Positions 1 through 7,530 of a stretch of DNA of 18,066 nt are shown here, one piece after another. This DNA comes from JAGTVB01 sp964624765 (GTDB lineage: Bacteria > Pseudomonadota > Gammaproteobacteria > HK1). The notes under the pieces are model-generated. The model had not been told where the DNA came from, searched no databases, and was given only the letters and a program-made list of their open reading frames with translations. Every line of letters begins with the position of its first letter. Position 1 is the first letter of the stretch. Position numbers and translations under genes: made by a program. The stretch lies in assembly GCA_964624765.1 (NCBI GenBank), contig CAZUZO010000065.1:1-18066 (forward strand). The letters run 5' to 3'.

Positions 1-34
1 ACCGGTGTCGGCGGTCCAGATCGGCCTGTTGCTA

Positions 35-179
35 AGAAGCTGTTTTAAAAACTGCTGCGCTTGTCATAGCTGCGTTGCGCAGCAGCTCGCCATCCTCATG
101 TACTCCCTTGTACACTCCGGTGGCTCGCCGCTGTGCGTCTTGCTCTGCCGGCGCTCGCGACATTTTTAAAACAGCTTCT
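35..179. repeat. 145-bp element with 17-bp terminal inverted repeats
   Basis: Positions 35-51 and 163-179 are perfect 17-bp inverted repeats (core GCTGTTTTAAAA). The interior is imperfectly palindromic around TGTAC-TCCCTT-GTACA near the middle, so one strand could fold into a long hairpin. It has no coding capacity I can support. The size, terminal inverted repeats and lack of an ORF fit a MITE-like or REP-like dispersed element. The right repeat supplies two of the three bases of the stop codon (TAG, 178-180) of the adjacent glycosyltransferase gene, so the insertion sits exactly at that gene's 3' end. Its mobility and its copy number in the genome cannot be judged from one copy. Confidence 0.6.
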
Positions 180-789
180 AGAGTCGCCCCTTGCACCAAT
201 GGCGAGGAAGCCGGTCCAGATCCGCTGGCCGATCCACATCAGGCCGTGCGGCCAATTCCGACCAACGCCAGCCCATACCCCGCAAACGCTGACGGGTGAC
301 GGCCAGCACGGCGTCGGTCCCCCAGGCCATGTCGGCAAACAGATACGGTGCCGGGCGTGCTAACCCGATCAGCACATAACCACCGTCCAGCGCCGGCCCG
401 ATGACCGCATCCCAGCCAGTCATCAGCCACTCGGCTGCTGTCGAGAGATCCTCTGCGGTCAAAAACGGACAATCGCTGCCCATCAAGATGGCATAGGCAT
501 GCTCCCTCAGCACGGTGCTGAAGGCATGGTGCATGCGAGCGCCTAAATCGGCGCCCACCTGGTGCTGAAGCGTGACCGCATATCTTTCTCGTAAGCGCTG
601 GAACGAGGCATGTTCCGCCGAGGGCGCACACCACAGCTGCACCGGAGCAACGCCCGCCGACACGGCCGTCTCAACCGCCACTTCCGTCATGCGTTCATGC
701 AGTTCAGCCGCCCCTTGGGCGCCGAGAGCGGGGATTAGCCGGCGTTTGACGGTGCCGGGTCGCGGCGCTCTGGAGAATATCAGGATCAT
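178..789 (-). CDS. TIGR04282-family glycosyltransferase-like protein (DUF2064)
   Basis: 203 aa, close to the usual length of this family. It begins ILIFSRAPRPG, followed by VKRRL; the family normally has PG-x-x-K-[TS]-R-L, so this copy has R where T is usual. A GSDCP motif (nucleotide/metal-binding turn) and DGGYVLIGL follow. These match the nucleotide-diphospho-sugar transferase fold of TIGR04282, named 'arsenosugar biosynthesis glycosyltransferase' from cyanobacterial contexts. No arsenic gene is visible here, so the substrate is unknown. I chose the start at 789 because the frame upstream lacks family sequence and the ATG overlaps the TGA of the preceding gene as ATGA, which implies translational coupling. 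The stop codon is partly formed by the adjacent repeat element. Confidence 0.88.
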   Translation of the reverse strand: MILIFSRAPRPGTVKRRLIPALGAQGAAELHERMTEVAVETAVSAGVAPVQLWCAPSAEHASFQRLRERYAVTLQHQVGADLGARMHHAFSTVLREHAYAILMGSDCPFLTAEDLSTAAEWLMTGWDAVIGPALDGGYVLIGLARPAPYLFADMAWGTDAVLAVTRQRLRGMGWRWSELAARPDVDRPADLDRLPRHWCKGRL

Positions 790-1493
790 CTGCGGCGCGA
801 TGCGTCGCGCTGGTCTGGGTAGTAAATTCGCGCCAGTGAGGTGGCATTGACACCCAAGGCAAAGGCTAACCGTAAGCCCCACATGAGCAACACCGTACGC
901 AGCCACCCGTGGGTTTCCCAACGGCGACTCGAGGTCGTCACCCGGGCTTTTAGGCAAACCGGACGAGCCATGCGTTTTAGACGACGGCTCATGGCGATAT
1001 CTTCCATGAGCAACAGCTCGGGAAATCCGCCGAGGCGTAAAAATGCACAGCGGCGGACAAAGACAGCCTGGTCACCGGTTGCGATACCCGTCACACGAGA
1101 GCGCCAATTCATGCTCCACTCGATCATCCGCGCCCACCATCGTCGGCCACTGAGGCGCACATCGAACCGGCCCCAGACCGCACTGCGGCCGCGCATCGCC
1201 GCACACACCTGTTGGGCAGCATCATCGGGTAACCGCGTGTCCGCATGCACGAACACCAGCACATCGCCGCGCGCAATGGCCGCGCCGGCGTTCATTTGAT
1301 AGGCGCGTCCCCGTCGTGCCGACAGGACGGTGTCAACGAGGGGCCTCGCGACATCCTGCGTTCCATCGCAACTCCCACCATCCACCAGCACGATTTCATG
1401 TCCGGCACGGCGCAAGGATTGCATAAGGGAAAGATAGCTTTTCAGCACGGCGGCATCGTTGAGCACCGGGATCACGATGGAGAGACGACACAT
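786..1493 (-). CDS. TIGR04283-family glycosyltransferase (GT2 fold)
   Basis: 235 aa. The N-terminus LSIVIPVLND is the typical GT-A beta1 strand. It is followed by VDGGSCDGT (nucleotide-binding acidic residues), GRAYQMNAGA and FVHADTRLP (D-x-D-like metal site), and then TGDQAVFVRR and MEDIAMSRRLK. This series is the signature of TIGR04283, a family 2 glycosyltransferase normally encoded beside TIGR04282 as here. A hydrophobic stretch near the C-terminus (LLMWGLRLAFALG) suggests membrane association. The gene is first in a two-gene unit and overlaps the next gene by 4 bp. The start at 1493 has only a weak purine stretch upstream (CTGGGG). The family is named for arsenosugar synthesis, but no ars gene is nearby, so the pathway is unassigned. 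Confidence 0.88.
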   Translation of the reverse strand: MCRLSIVIPVLNDAAVLKSYLSLMQSLRRAGHEIVLVDGGSCDGTQDVARPLVDTVLSARRGRAYQMNAGAAIARGDVLVFVHADTRLPDDAAQQVCAAMRGRSAVWGRFDVRLSGRRWWARMIEWSMNWRSRVTGIATGDQAVFVRRCAFLRLGGFPELLLMEDIAMSRRLKRMARPVCLKARVTTSSRRWETHGWLRTVLLMWGLRLAFALGVNATSLARIYYPDQRDASRRR

Positions 1494-1930
1494 CGCGGCC
1501 CCAGGCGTTTTCCAACAAAGACTTTATCCACTCAAGCGACGCTAGCCAACGACTCGAGCGCACGATGGCATACAACGACATCTCGGTCGTCCCGATCAGT
1601 TAAGGAAGCATACCCCGATGGCAACCTCGTTACCCTTTCGTCAAGATGTGGGCAGGCATCGGGTATCGTTTCGCCAATTTTATTACTCTTGCGCTCGGGG
1701 GGCCGAAAGCTCGGGCGCCGGTCATGCGTTGCGAACGGATCCCGCTACCGAAAGATGAGAGTGGGCTCGTCCTGATCGCGACGACTCTCCATGGCGGGCA
1801 TGCCGCCCACATGACGGTGAGAACACGTTTCAAAATTATATGCTCTGGTCCTACCGGGGGGCTAGACGTCAAGTCTTTCCACCCGCTAAACTGACGTTGC
1901 TCGGAAAGCCTTAACCGCTATCCAACAATT
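1494..1930. other. 437-bp spacer without a recognisable gene
   Basis: Short open frames exist on both strands (for example 1630-1872 minus and 1646-1894 plus), but their translations match no family I recognise and lack convincing ribosome-binding sites. The left side must hold the promoter of the minus-strand glycosyltransferase pair, and the right side that of the plus-strand tRNA, so this is a divergent intergenic region. It could contain decayed coding sequence, but nothing identifiable. Confidence 0.5.
1897..1924 (+). promoter_or_regulatory. possible sigma70 promoter of tRNA-Ala
   Basis: TTGCTC (1897-1902) and TATCCA (1919-1924) are separated by 16 bp and end seven bases before the first base of the tRNA. 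The -35 box matches the consensus at three of six positions and the -10 box is imperfect. Such close placement would leave almost no 5' leader, so this is a tentative call. Confidence 0.25.
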
Positions 1931-2006
<76 letters not shown>

Positions 2007-2137
2007 GTTACCCGTCCCGCCAGCTCCAATACCCTCCAATGAGCCCGCTCTAGGAGTTACAACTGGAGACAACCACGGCCGAATTCCACCGCTATCAAGT
2101 GGGAAAAGCGGCCAAAGGTAGCGGTCAGCGAAGGCCT

Positions 2138-2165
2138 CGTCATTCCGGCGTAGGCCGGAATGACG
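2138..2165. repeat. palindromic repeat, CGTCATTCCGGC type
   Basis: CGTCATTCCGGC (2138-2149) and its exact reverse complement (2154-2165) flank a GTAG loop. This resembles the dispersed intergenic 'CGTCATTCC' palindromes common in gammaproteobacterial genomes. A second, more divergent member occurs at 14337-14366. Both sit outside genes. Confidence 0.75.
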
Positions 2166-2208
2166 GAGGGGAGTGTTCCGACAATAATGTTGCTCTGTTC
2201 TAACGGGC

Positions 2209-2229
2209 TGAGAGGTTGTGAAAAAACCG
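2209..2229 (+). repeat. copy 1 of a 21-bp exact repeat (inverted partner at 15487-15507)
   Basis: The sequence GAGAGGTTGTG followed by six A and CCG (with T before it) is identical over 21 of 21 bases to the reverse complement of 15487-15507. Here it overlaps the T-run of the predicted bcsC terminator (read on the minus strand). The match ends abruptly at both sides in the two copies. Confidence 0.7.
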
Positions 2230-2271
2230 TCGCGAGCGGCCCGAGAGCCAGGCGGACGGAGCGCAGCGACG
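2221..2271 (-). terminator. possible rho-independent terminator of the bcs operon
   Basis: Read on the minus strand, CGTCGC (2271-2266) pairs with GCGACG (2233-2228). Between them lies a GC-rich loop region that can form a short GGC/GCC inner helix. The stem is followed by GG and six T residues (2226-2221). It lies about 80 bp past the bcsC stop codon. The outer stem is only 6-7 bp and the loop is long, so the call is moderate. The same T-run belongs to a repeat, which may be the more correct description. Confidence 0.4.
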
Positions 2272-2354
2272 AGTCGCCATCTTGGGGCGTGATCGCCTCC
2301 GCCGCCCTGGGCAACACCTATTGAGCTGTGCGTCCGCCAACACCCGACGCCTTC

Positions 2355-5300
2355 TCAGGGCGTCTCGCCATAGCGCGGCCTGACCGAACGAGGGGGGAAC
2401 GCCACCGGCAGGGGTTGAGGTTGGAAAAAGTAACGCACGTAAACCATCCCCCCTTGCTCATTGAAATCGCGTGCGTTATCGAAGCTCACCACACCGCCAA
2501 CGGCGAGCTTCGGTTGGATCTGAAACGACAGGTCGGCGGAGAAGTTGTAGCTAATCCCAGTCTTGCTTTGACCGGGAAAGAAGGTCCTCACACCCGGTGT
2601 CGATTGCGCGAGGGCCTCGAGGCGGTCTTGCAGCTCACGGTCATTGGGAAAAACCGGGCTGTCGTCCTCTTGGAAGGTCTGCAGGCCCAAATAACCTGTC
2701 AAGCCAAAGGCCACTCTGCCATGGCGCCCGGACCAGGTCACCGGGACCCCGAAGCTCGTGTAGTGTTGCGGGCTGAAATAGCCACCTTGTCCCAAGGTGA
2801 AGTGGCTCAGGTTTTCATCGTAACCGAAATACGTGATATCGACGCCGGCGGTCACCCGTTGGTCCGCATCCTCATACGCGCGCCAGAACAATCCGCCTCC
2901 CAAGCGGAGTTTCGTGTTAGAGGCCACCCGTTCCCCATCCAGGGAGGCATACGCCGCACTGCCGTAAAGACCGTACTGCCCTTCATCGTAAGCCATATCG
3001 AATCGCCCGCCGGTGCTCACCACACCCCCCCAGGTCACGCCACTGACGTTATCCTCAGTGCCCGCATAGGAGAGCAGGCTATCGGTCACCGATCGGCGTG
3101 AGGCAGCCAAGCCGAAACGAAAACGCCCCAGGCTCGGTTGCCAACGCAGTCCGCCGATCACGTTTTCCACTGCGAATCCGAGTCCGCTGCTTCCCAAATC
3201 GACGCTCCAGTCCCGATACTGCCACTGAGCGGCTATCCCAACCCCTTGATCCTCTTGCGCAATTCGACCTGATCCGGACTGATCTACGGCCAACGCATTG
3301 GTTCCAAAACGCTGTATCTTATCTACATCGCCCGGGTTCAGATCGCCTGCCCGGAGGCTTACCGGGACGACACGCAAACTCAGCCGACCCCAATCACCCT
3401 GGGGTGACATCTCCGCTTCTAGGGGGATCTGAAGATCGTGGAGCTCACCCAACCCTTCCTCTCCGTCTCGTGCACGGATACTGAGGCCGGTCGCCGCTTG
3501 GGCTCCGCGAGCCGCGCGCATCGCATTCAGCTCGGACAACAACTGATCGTGAAGCAGCTGATGAGACTCCCGGATCTCATCGGTACGCATCTGCGCCTGG
3601 GCGCCCACGCTAGAAGTGCGATGCTGTGTCTCCCCGGCCGGTTGCCCGAACGGGTTATAATAACTCTTGTTCGCCGTCAACAGATTGGCCGAAGGTGTAG
3701 TCCTAGGGCCAGCAGTACTGCTGCTCTCCGGCGTCCCGGCCCGTCCGTCTTGCCCCACTTCAAAGGCCTTCAGGTCTGCTCGCGAGAGGGCGTGTGCACT
3801 GCGCCGCCCGGGCGGCGCAGCTGGCCCATCGGTAACGCCCATCTTAGTGCTGGGACCGGTCGCAATGCTGGCAAACGGATTGCCATCGGTGCTGGACCTA
3901 GACCACATCTCAGGGAGGGGCGCGTGGTGAGACGATCCCAGGAGTTCCAGGGCTCGTTCGAAGTACTGGATGGCTTCTCCGTCTCGCCCTCGAATGCGCG
4001 CTAACTGACCCGCCAAGGCATTGGCTTGTGGGCTATCGGGGAAGTATTTGAGTCCGGCTGTGACCAAGGACTCGGCTTGTCTGAGCTCGCCTAGCTCGAT
4101 CGCCGCTGCGAACGCCGCGCGCCGCGCATCCATTTCTTTGGGCTGTTGCGCCAAAATTTCGAGATAAAGGTCCAAAGCCTTTCTCGGCTCACCGGCTTCG
4201 CGGTAGAGGTGACCGAGCATGATCAGCGCCTTGGGATGCGGAGGGTTCTGGCGAAGGTAAGGTGCCAGTCGTTCGTAGGCACCCGCCAAGTCACCCTTCT
4301 CGCGAGCGCGGTCAGCCTGTCGAACCGCGTATCCGAAGGACAGTTCTTCCACGGCTTTCCTCTCCGGATAACTGAGCTGCGGATCGTTTTCGAGCTCACG
4401 CAGCAGAGGAACCAGCTCGGCATCCAATCCAACCTGGAGCAAGACCCCCGCATACTGAGTACGCAGCGATGGCTTGGCCCCATCGCCGCTCATCGCCTGG
4501 CGTAAAAGTGCCAAGCCGCGAGCGCTGTCCCCGACCTCCACCCAGGCCTGGGCGACTGGACCCACCACCTCGGGGTTTACCCCGGCGGCGCGCTCTAGCT
4601 CGGCCAACATGTCCCGCGCCGCGGCTGCCTGGCCGCGCCGCGCAAGCGCCAACGCTTTCTCGATGGTCGCGCTAACCCTTAGACGCTGAGCGAGAGCCAT
4701 CATCGCCGCCGTTTGGCTCTTGGTGGGAATCGTGCTCAGCTGGCGCAACGCTTCGCTGGGATTTCCGGACTCCGCACTGAACAAAGCGCTGGCATAGAGT
4801 CCTTCCGGATTGTCGGGTTCTGTGAGGAGCAACCCCTGCATCAGGCTCTGGGCCTTCTCATCAGCACCTTGGTGCCGGTACAGCCTGGCCAAATCGAGTC
4901 GCACCCAGGCGTCTTGAGGGTCGAGCACCAACGCCTGCTCGAGGGCGCGTTGCGCACCGGCATCGTCCCCACGCTGAGCCAGCGATGCCGCCTTAGCCCG
5001 ATAGTGGGTCGCTCGAAGCTGTATCCCCGTTTCGGCCATCGACCGTTTTTGCGCTTCCGAGAGCCCCTCGATGAGCGCCACGGCCTCGGTGGTTCTCTCC
5101 TGCTGGCTCAAGGTCTTTATCAGCCCTTGCAAGGCATTGGCATGGTCGGGCTGTTGCTTTAGAACACCCCGATATTCACTCTCCGCGTCCCGATACCGGC
5201 CCTGTTCTGCCAACACGTCCGCCAAGCTCACGCGAATGCTGGGTTCCCCGGAAGAGACCTGCACAGCCCGGCGCAAAAGCTGCTCTGCATGCCCCCAATC

Positions 5301-6386
5301 CCCTGCTCCGCGGGCCTGCTCAGCATCTTTCACCGACGCCCAGGCACGCGCCTCATGATACATTTTGCCCCACTGATTGCGCTTTTCAGGAGCCACCTTG
5401 AGTGCCCTGCCGAGATAGTCGCTGGCCTTGTGATAATCGCCTTCACGAAAGTGAGCGATCCCCAGCCCGGCGAGTGCCGTGGCGTCCTCGGCTTGCACCT
5501 TGAGCAGCTGCTCGAAGGACTGCTTCGCCCGTCTGACGTCTTGCCTCTCAAGGGCCTCGAACCCTTGTTTGAGGGCTCGATCCTGTTCCGGCATGCGCGT
5601 TTTTCGAAGCTCGGCTAACCGTGCCTGTAGGGCGTCATCCTTTCCGTAGGCTTGCAGATAAGCCTCAAACAATGCCTCATCGCCGCGCTGAAACTTGAGC
5701 CATAAGAGTGCCTCACGCCAGGCCTGCCGCGACGGCGTCGCCCGCTCGGGGTCCTGCGCCAGCTTCTGTAGGCGTACGATACCTTCCCGCCGATGAGTCT
5801 CTCGATAGGTCAAATGCTGCGCTAGCGCGAGGGCATAACGCGTCTCATCCGGGTGGGCAGCCGAGAGGTCGGTCAGTCCGCGGCGGGCCGCCTCCCAGCC
5901 TTCATCAGTCGCACCCAAGGTCTGGTAGTACTCCAGAGCAAGCTCTCCCTCGGGGCGTAGCCCGCCAAAGCTAAGAGTGTACTGTTCCAGCGCCGCCGTA
6001 TATTGTCCCTGGCTCGCCAGCTCGCGTGCCTGGTCCAGCGCACTGCGCTGCGCCCCGCCACCGGACGCAACCGCCTTCGTGAGCTGATCGATGCTGGAGT
6101 GCGAGGGATGCACCTTGCGCAACGCATCCAGATAGGTCCGTGCGGCGTCGACCCGACCCGCTTGCACCTCGTAGAAGGCCAGGCCCGCTAACCCGTCCGC
6201 ATGCTGGGGATGGCTGAGCAACAACTTGTGCCAGGTTTGTGCAGCCTCCTCCCAGCGACTGCGAGACTGCCAATACCGTCCTTGCTCAACTAATTGGCGA
6301 ACGGCGGGATCATCGATCTCGGGTTGCGCATCGACTGCCCACGTGACGGCGATCAAGAGGAATCCTGCGGTAACGATCCTTGACAT
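2355..6386 (-). CDS. bcsC: cellulose synthase complex outer-membrane subunit BcsC
   Basis: 1343 aa. A signal peptide (SRIVTAGFLLIAVTW...DA-QPE, about residues 1-21) precedes a long array of tetratricopeptide repeats (about 25-815). A poorly conserved linker rich in Ser, Pro, Gly and Thr (about 818-960) contains two NPF triplets. The C-terminal beta-barrel (BCSC_C, about 970-1321, many alternating aromatic/Gly strands such as YGLYGSAAYASL) ends at MVYVRYFF and is followed by a 22-residue Pro-rich tail. In the family the TPR solenoid spans the periplasm and the barrel exports the glucan across the outer membrane. It is longer than the E. coli protein (about 1157 aa), mostly because of the TPRs and linker. 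The start at 6386 is an ATG with AGGA five bases upstream; a GTG at 6398 lacks a ribosome-binding site. It overlaps the end of bcsZ by 34 bp, so translation is probably coupled. Confidence 0.95.
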   Translation of the reverse strand: MSRIVTAGFLLIAVTWAVDAQPEIDDPAVRQLVEQGRYWQSRSRWEEAAQTWHKLLLSHPQHADGLAGLAFYEVQAGRVDAARTYLDALRKVHPSHSSIDQLTKAVASGGGAQRSALDQARELASQGQYTAALEQYTLSFGGLRPEGELALEYYQTLGATDEGWEAARRGLTDLSAAHPDETRYALALAQHLTYRETHRREGIVRLQKLAQDPERATPSRQAWREALLWLKFQRGDEALFEAYLQAYGKDDALQARLAELRKTRMPEQDRALKQGFEALERQDVRRAKQSFEQLLKVQAEDATALAGLGIAHFREGDYHKASDYLGRALKVAPEKRNQWGKMYHEARAWASVKDAEQARGAGDWGHAEQLLRRAVQVSSGEPSIRVSLADVLAEQGRYRDAESEYRGVLKQQPDHANALQGLIKTLSQQERTTEAVALIEGLSEAQKRSMAETGIQLRATHYRAKAASLAQRGDDAGAQRALEQALVLDPQDAWVRLDLARLYRHQGADEKAQSLMQGLLLTEPDNPEGLYASALFSAESGNPSEALRQLSTIPTKSQTAAMMALAQRLRVSATIEKALALARRGQAAAARDMLAELERAAGVNPEVVGPVAQAWVEVGDSARGLALLRQAMSGDGAKPSLRTQYAGVLLQVGLDAELVPLLRELENDPQLSYPERKAVEELSFGYAVRQADRAREKGDLAGAYERLAPYLRQNPPHPKALIMLGHLYREAGEPRKALDLYLEILAQQPKEMDARRAAFAAAIELGELRQAESLVTAGLKYFPDSPQANALAGQLARIRGRDGEAIQYFERALELLGSSHHAPLPEMWSRSSTDGNPFASIATGPSTKMGVTDGPAAPPGRRSAHALSRADLKAFEVGQDGRAGTPESSSTAGPRTTPSANLLTANKSYYNPFGQPAGETQHRTSSVGAQAQMRTDEIRESHQLLHDQLLSELNAMRAARGAQAATGLSIRARDGEEGLGELHDLQIPLEAEMSPQGDWGRLSLRVVPVSLRAGDLNPGDVDKIQRFGTNALAVDQSGSGRIAQEDQGVGIAAQWQYRDWSVDLGSSGLGFAVENVIGGLRWQPSLGRFRFGLAASRRSVTDSLLSYAGTEDNVSGVTWGGVVSTGGRFDMAYDEGQYGLYGSAAYASLDGERVASNTKLRLGGGLFWRAYEDADQRVTAGVDITYFGYDENLSHFTLGQGGYFSPQHYTSFGVPVTWSGRHGRVAFGLTGYLGLQTFQEDDSPVFPNDRELQDRLEALAQSTPGVRTFFPGQSKTGISYNFSADLSFQIQPKLAVGGVVSFDNARDFNEQGGMVYVRYFFQPQPLPVAFPPRSVRPRYGETP

Positions 6387-7528
6387 AGTCCTATCCACCG
6401 GGGAATGAGTTGTCCATTACGAGCGAAACGAATCCTTCCTTCGAACGCACCCTCGCCAAACAGCGCGAGATTCTGGTCATAGTAGAGAGGCAACGCCCCC
6501 ACTAAACCAGAGAATTTTGCCTCCAAGACACGTTGACGTTGAACGGCCAGTTGCCGCCGGTCGCCACGGGCTTCCAGATAAGGCAGCAGCGCGGCACTGA
6601 ACCCCTCCGGTCCCGCCTCGCGCGGGATACCGGTCAGCGAATCGACATACATCGGCGGCGCACCGAGTCTGTCGACAAGTTGATGCATACCGGCAATCGC
6701 CTTCAATAACGCGCCGGCCAGCCGATCCGACTTATCCAGCATGCCAGCCCACAGATATACGCGAATGGCATCAAAGCTGCCCACCGGCCCCTGGATCGGG
6801 TCGGAAATGAAACCGGTTGGCTCCTCATAGGCCACCCAGTCCGCAACCAGCCCCTTAGGAGCAATGGCCTGGAGCATCGTGAGGGTGTTCTCGGCCAGTC
6901 GCTCCCAGGGACCCGCCGGATCTTCTTCCGCCAAGGCCCGCAACAGTTGCAGTGGCAGGTAACTCGGATTGAACCGCCAAGTTGTCTCATCCAGACGAAA
7001 ACCATAGGGGCCCGGCAAAAGCATCGGTCCGAGGCCGGGAAGGCACACCACCTCCGACTCTTCGATGCGTTCCATCAAAGCCCGAGCACGGGCGGTAAAT
7101 TCCGGCTCGGTCCAAAGTCGGCCCGCCTCCAGCAACGCATAGGCCAGCCAAAGATCGGCATCGCTGGCCGCGTTCGGGTCCAGAACGCGCCATCCCCCCT
7201 GTCCATCGTGCCCCCATAGCCAGGCCGGCAAACGATCCCCTAGACGCCCCTGGACGAGGTTGTCTTCGGTCCACGTCAAGACGCGTTCGAAAGCCCTCCT
7301 GTCATTCGCCACCAACGCGAAAAACAGCGCATAGGCCTGCCCCTCTGAGGTGGTCCGCGCGTCGGCGCTGAACTCGACGACGCGCCCGTCGGGCTGAATA
7401 AACCGATCCGAGTAGGTTTCCCAGAGATCCCACTTGGCACACTGCGAAACCTGTTCCGCAGCCCAGGCCGAACAGGCCACCAACAGCAGTGACCCGACCT
7501 GCAACACGAAGCGCGGTGCAAACTTCAT
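6353..7528 (-). CDS. bcsZ: periplasmic endo-beta-1,4-glucanase BcsZ (GH8)
   Basis: 391 aa. It hydrolyses beta-1,4-glucan and is needed for normal cellulose export. Family 8 glycosidase features are present: TTSEGQAYALFFALVAND with the probable catalytic acid E62, RLPAWLWG, DPNAASDADLWLAYALLEAGRLW, RFNPSYLP, and SFDAIRVYLW with the probable base D253. The conserved GFSAALLPYL and YYDQNLALFG segments follow. The N-terminus MKFAPRFVLQVGSLLLVACSA is an export signal. LVAC also fits a lipobox, so this copy might be lipid-anchored, unlike soluble E. coli BcsZ. The ATG begins two bases after the bcsAB stop codon (TAG-GG-ATG), and the gene overlaps bcsC at its 3' end. Confidence 0.95.
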   Translation of the reverse strand: MKFAPRFVLQVGSLLLVACSAWAAEQVSQCAKWDLWETYSDRFIQPDGRVVEFSADARTTSEGQAYALFFALVANDRRAFERVLTWTEDNLVQGRLGDRLPAWLWGHDGQGGWRVLDPNAASDADLWLAYALLEAGRLWTEPEFTARARALMERIEESEVVCLPGLGPMLLPGPYGFRLDETTWRFNPSYLPLQLLRALAEEDPAGPWERLAENTLTMLQAIAPKGLVADWVAYEEPTGFISDPIQGPVGSFDAIRVYLWAGMLDKSDRLAGALLKAIAGMHQLVDRLGAPPMYVDSLTGIPREAGPEGFSAALLPYLEARGDRRQLAVQRQRVLEAKFSGLVGALPLYYDQNLALFGEGAFEGRIRFARNGQLIPRWIGLCQGSLPQDSS

Positions 7529-7530
7529 CC

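Larger units (their letters stand above)
2007..2354. other. 348-bp spacer between tRNA-Ala and the 3' end of bcsC
   Basis: No gene is supported here. The spacer holds a 12-bp-stem palindromic repeat (2138-2165), one copy of a 21-bp sequence repeated near yaiI (2209-2229), and a stem followed by a T-run on the minus strand (2221-2271) that could end the cellulose transcript. A further hairpin, GACGCC-loop-GGCGTC (2346-2364), overlaps the bcsC stop codon but has no T-run after it. Confidence 0.6.

Noticed and set aside
1630..1894. Two 80-82 aa open frames on opposite strands in the gap before tRNA-Ala.
   Set aside because: No recognisable family, no ribosome-binding site, and a composition like random frames in GC-rich DNA.
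2328..3101. A 257-aa plus-strand frame inside bcsC.
   Set aside because: It is the antisense shadow of the BcsC barrel region, whose protein signal is strong; such long antisense frames are expected in GC-rich genes.
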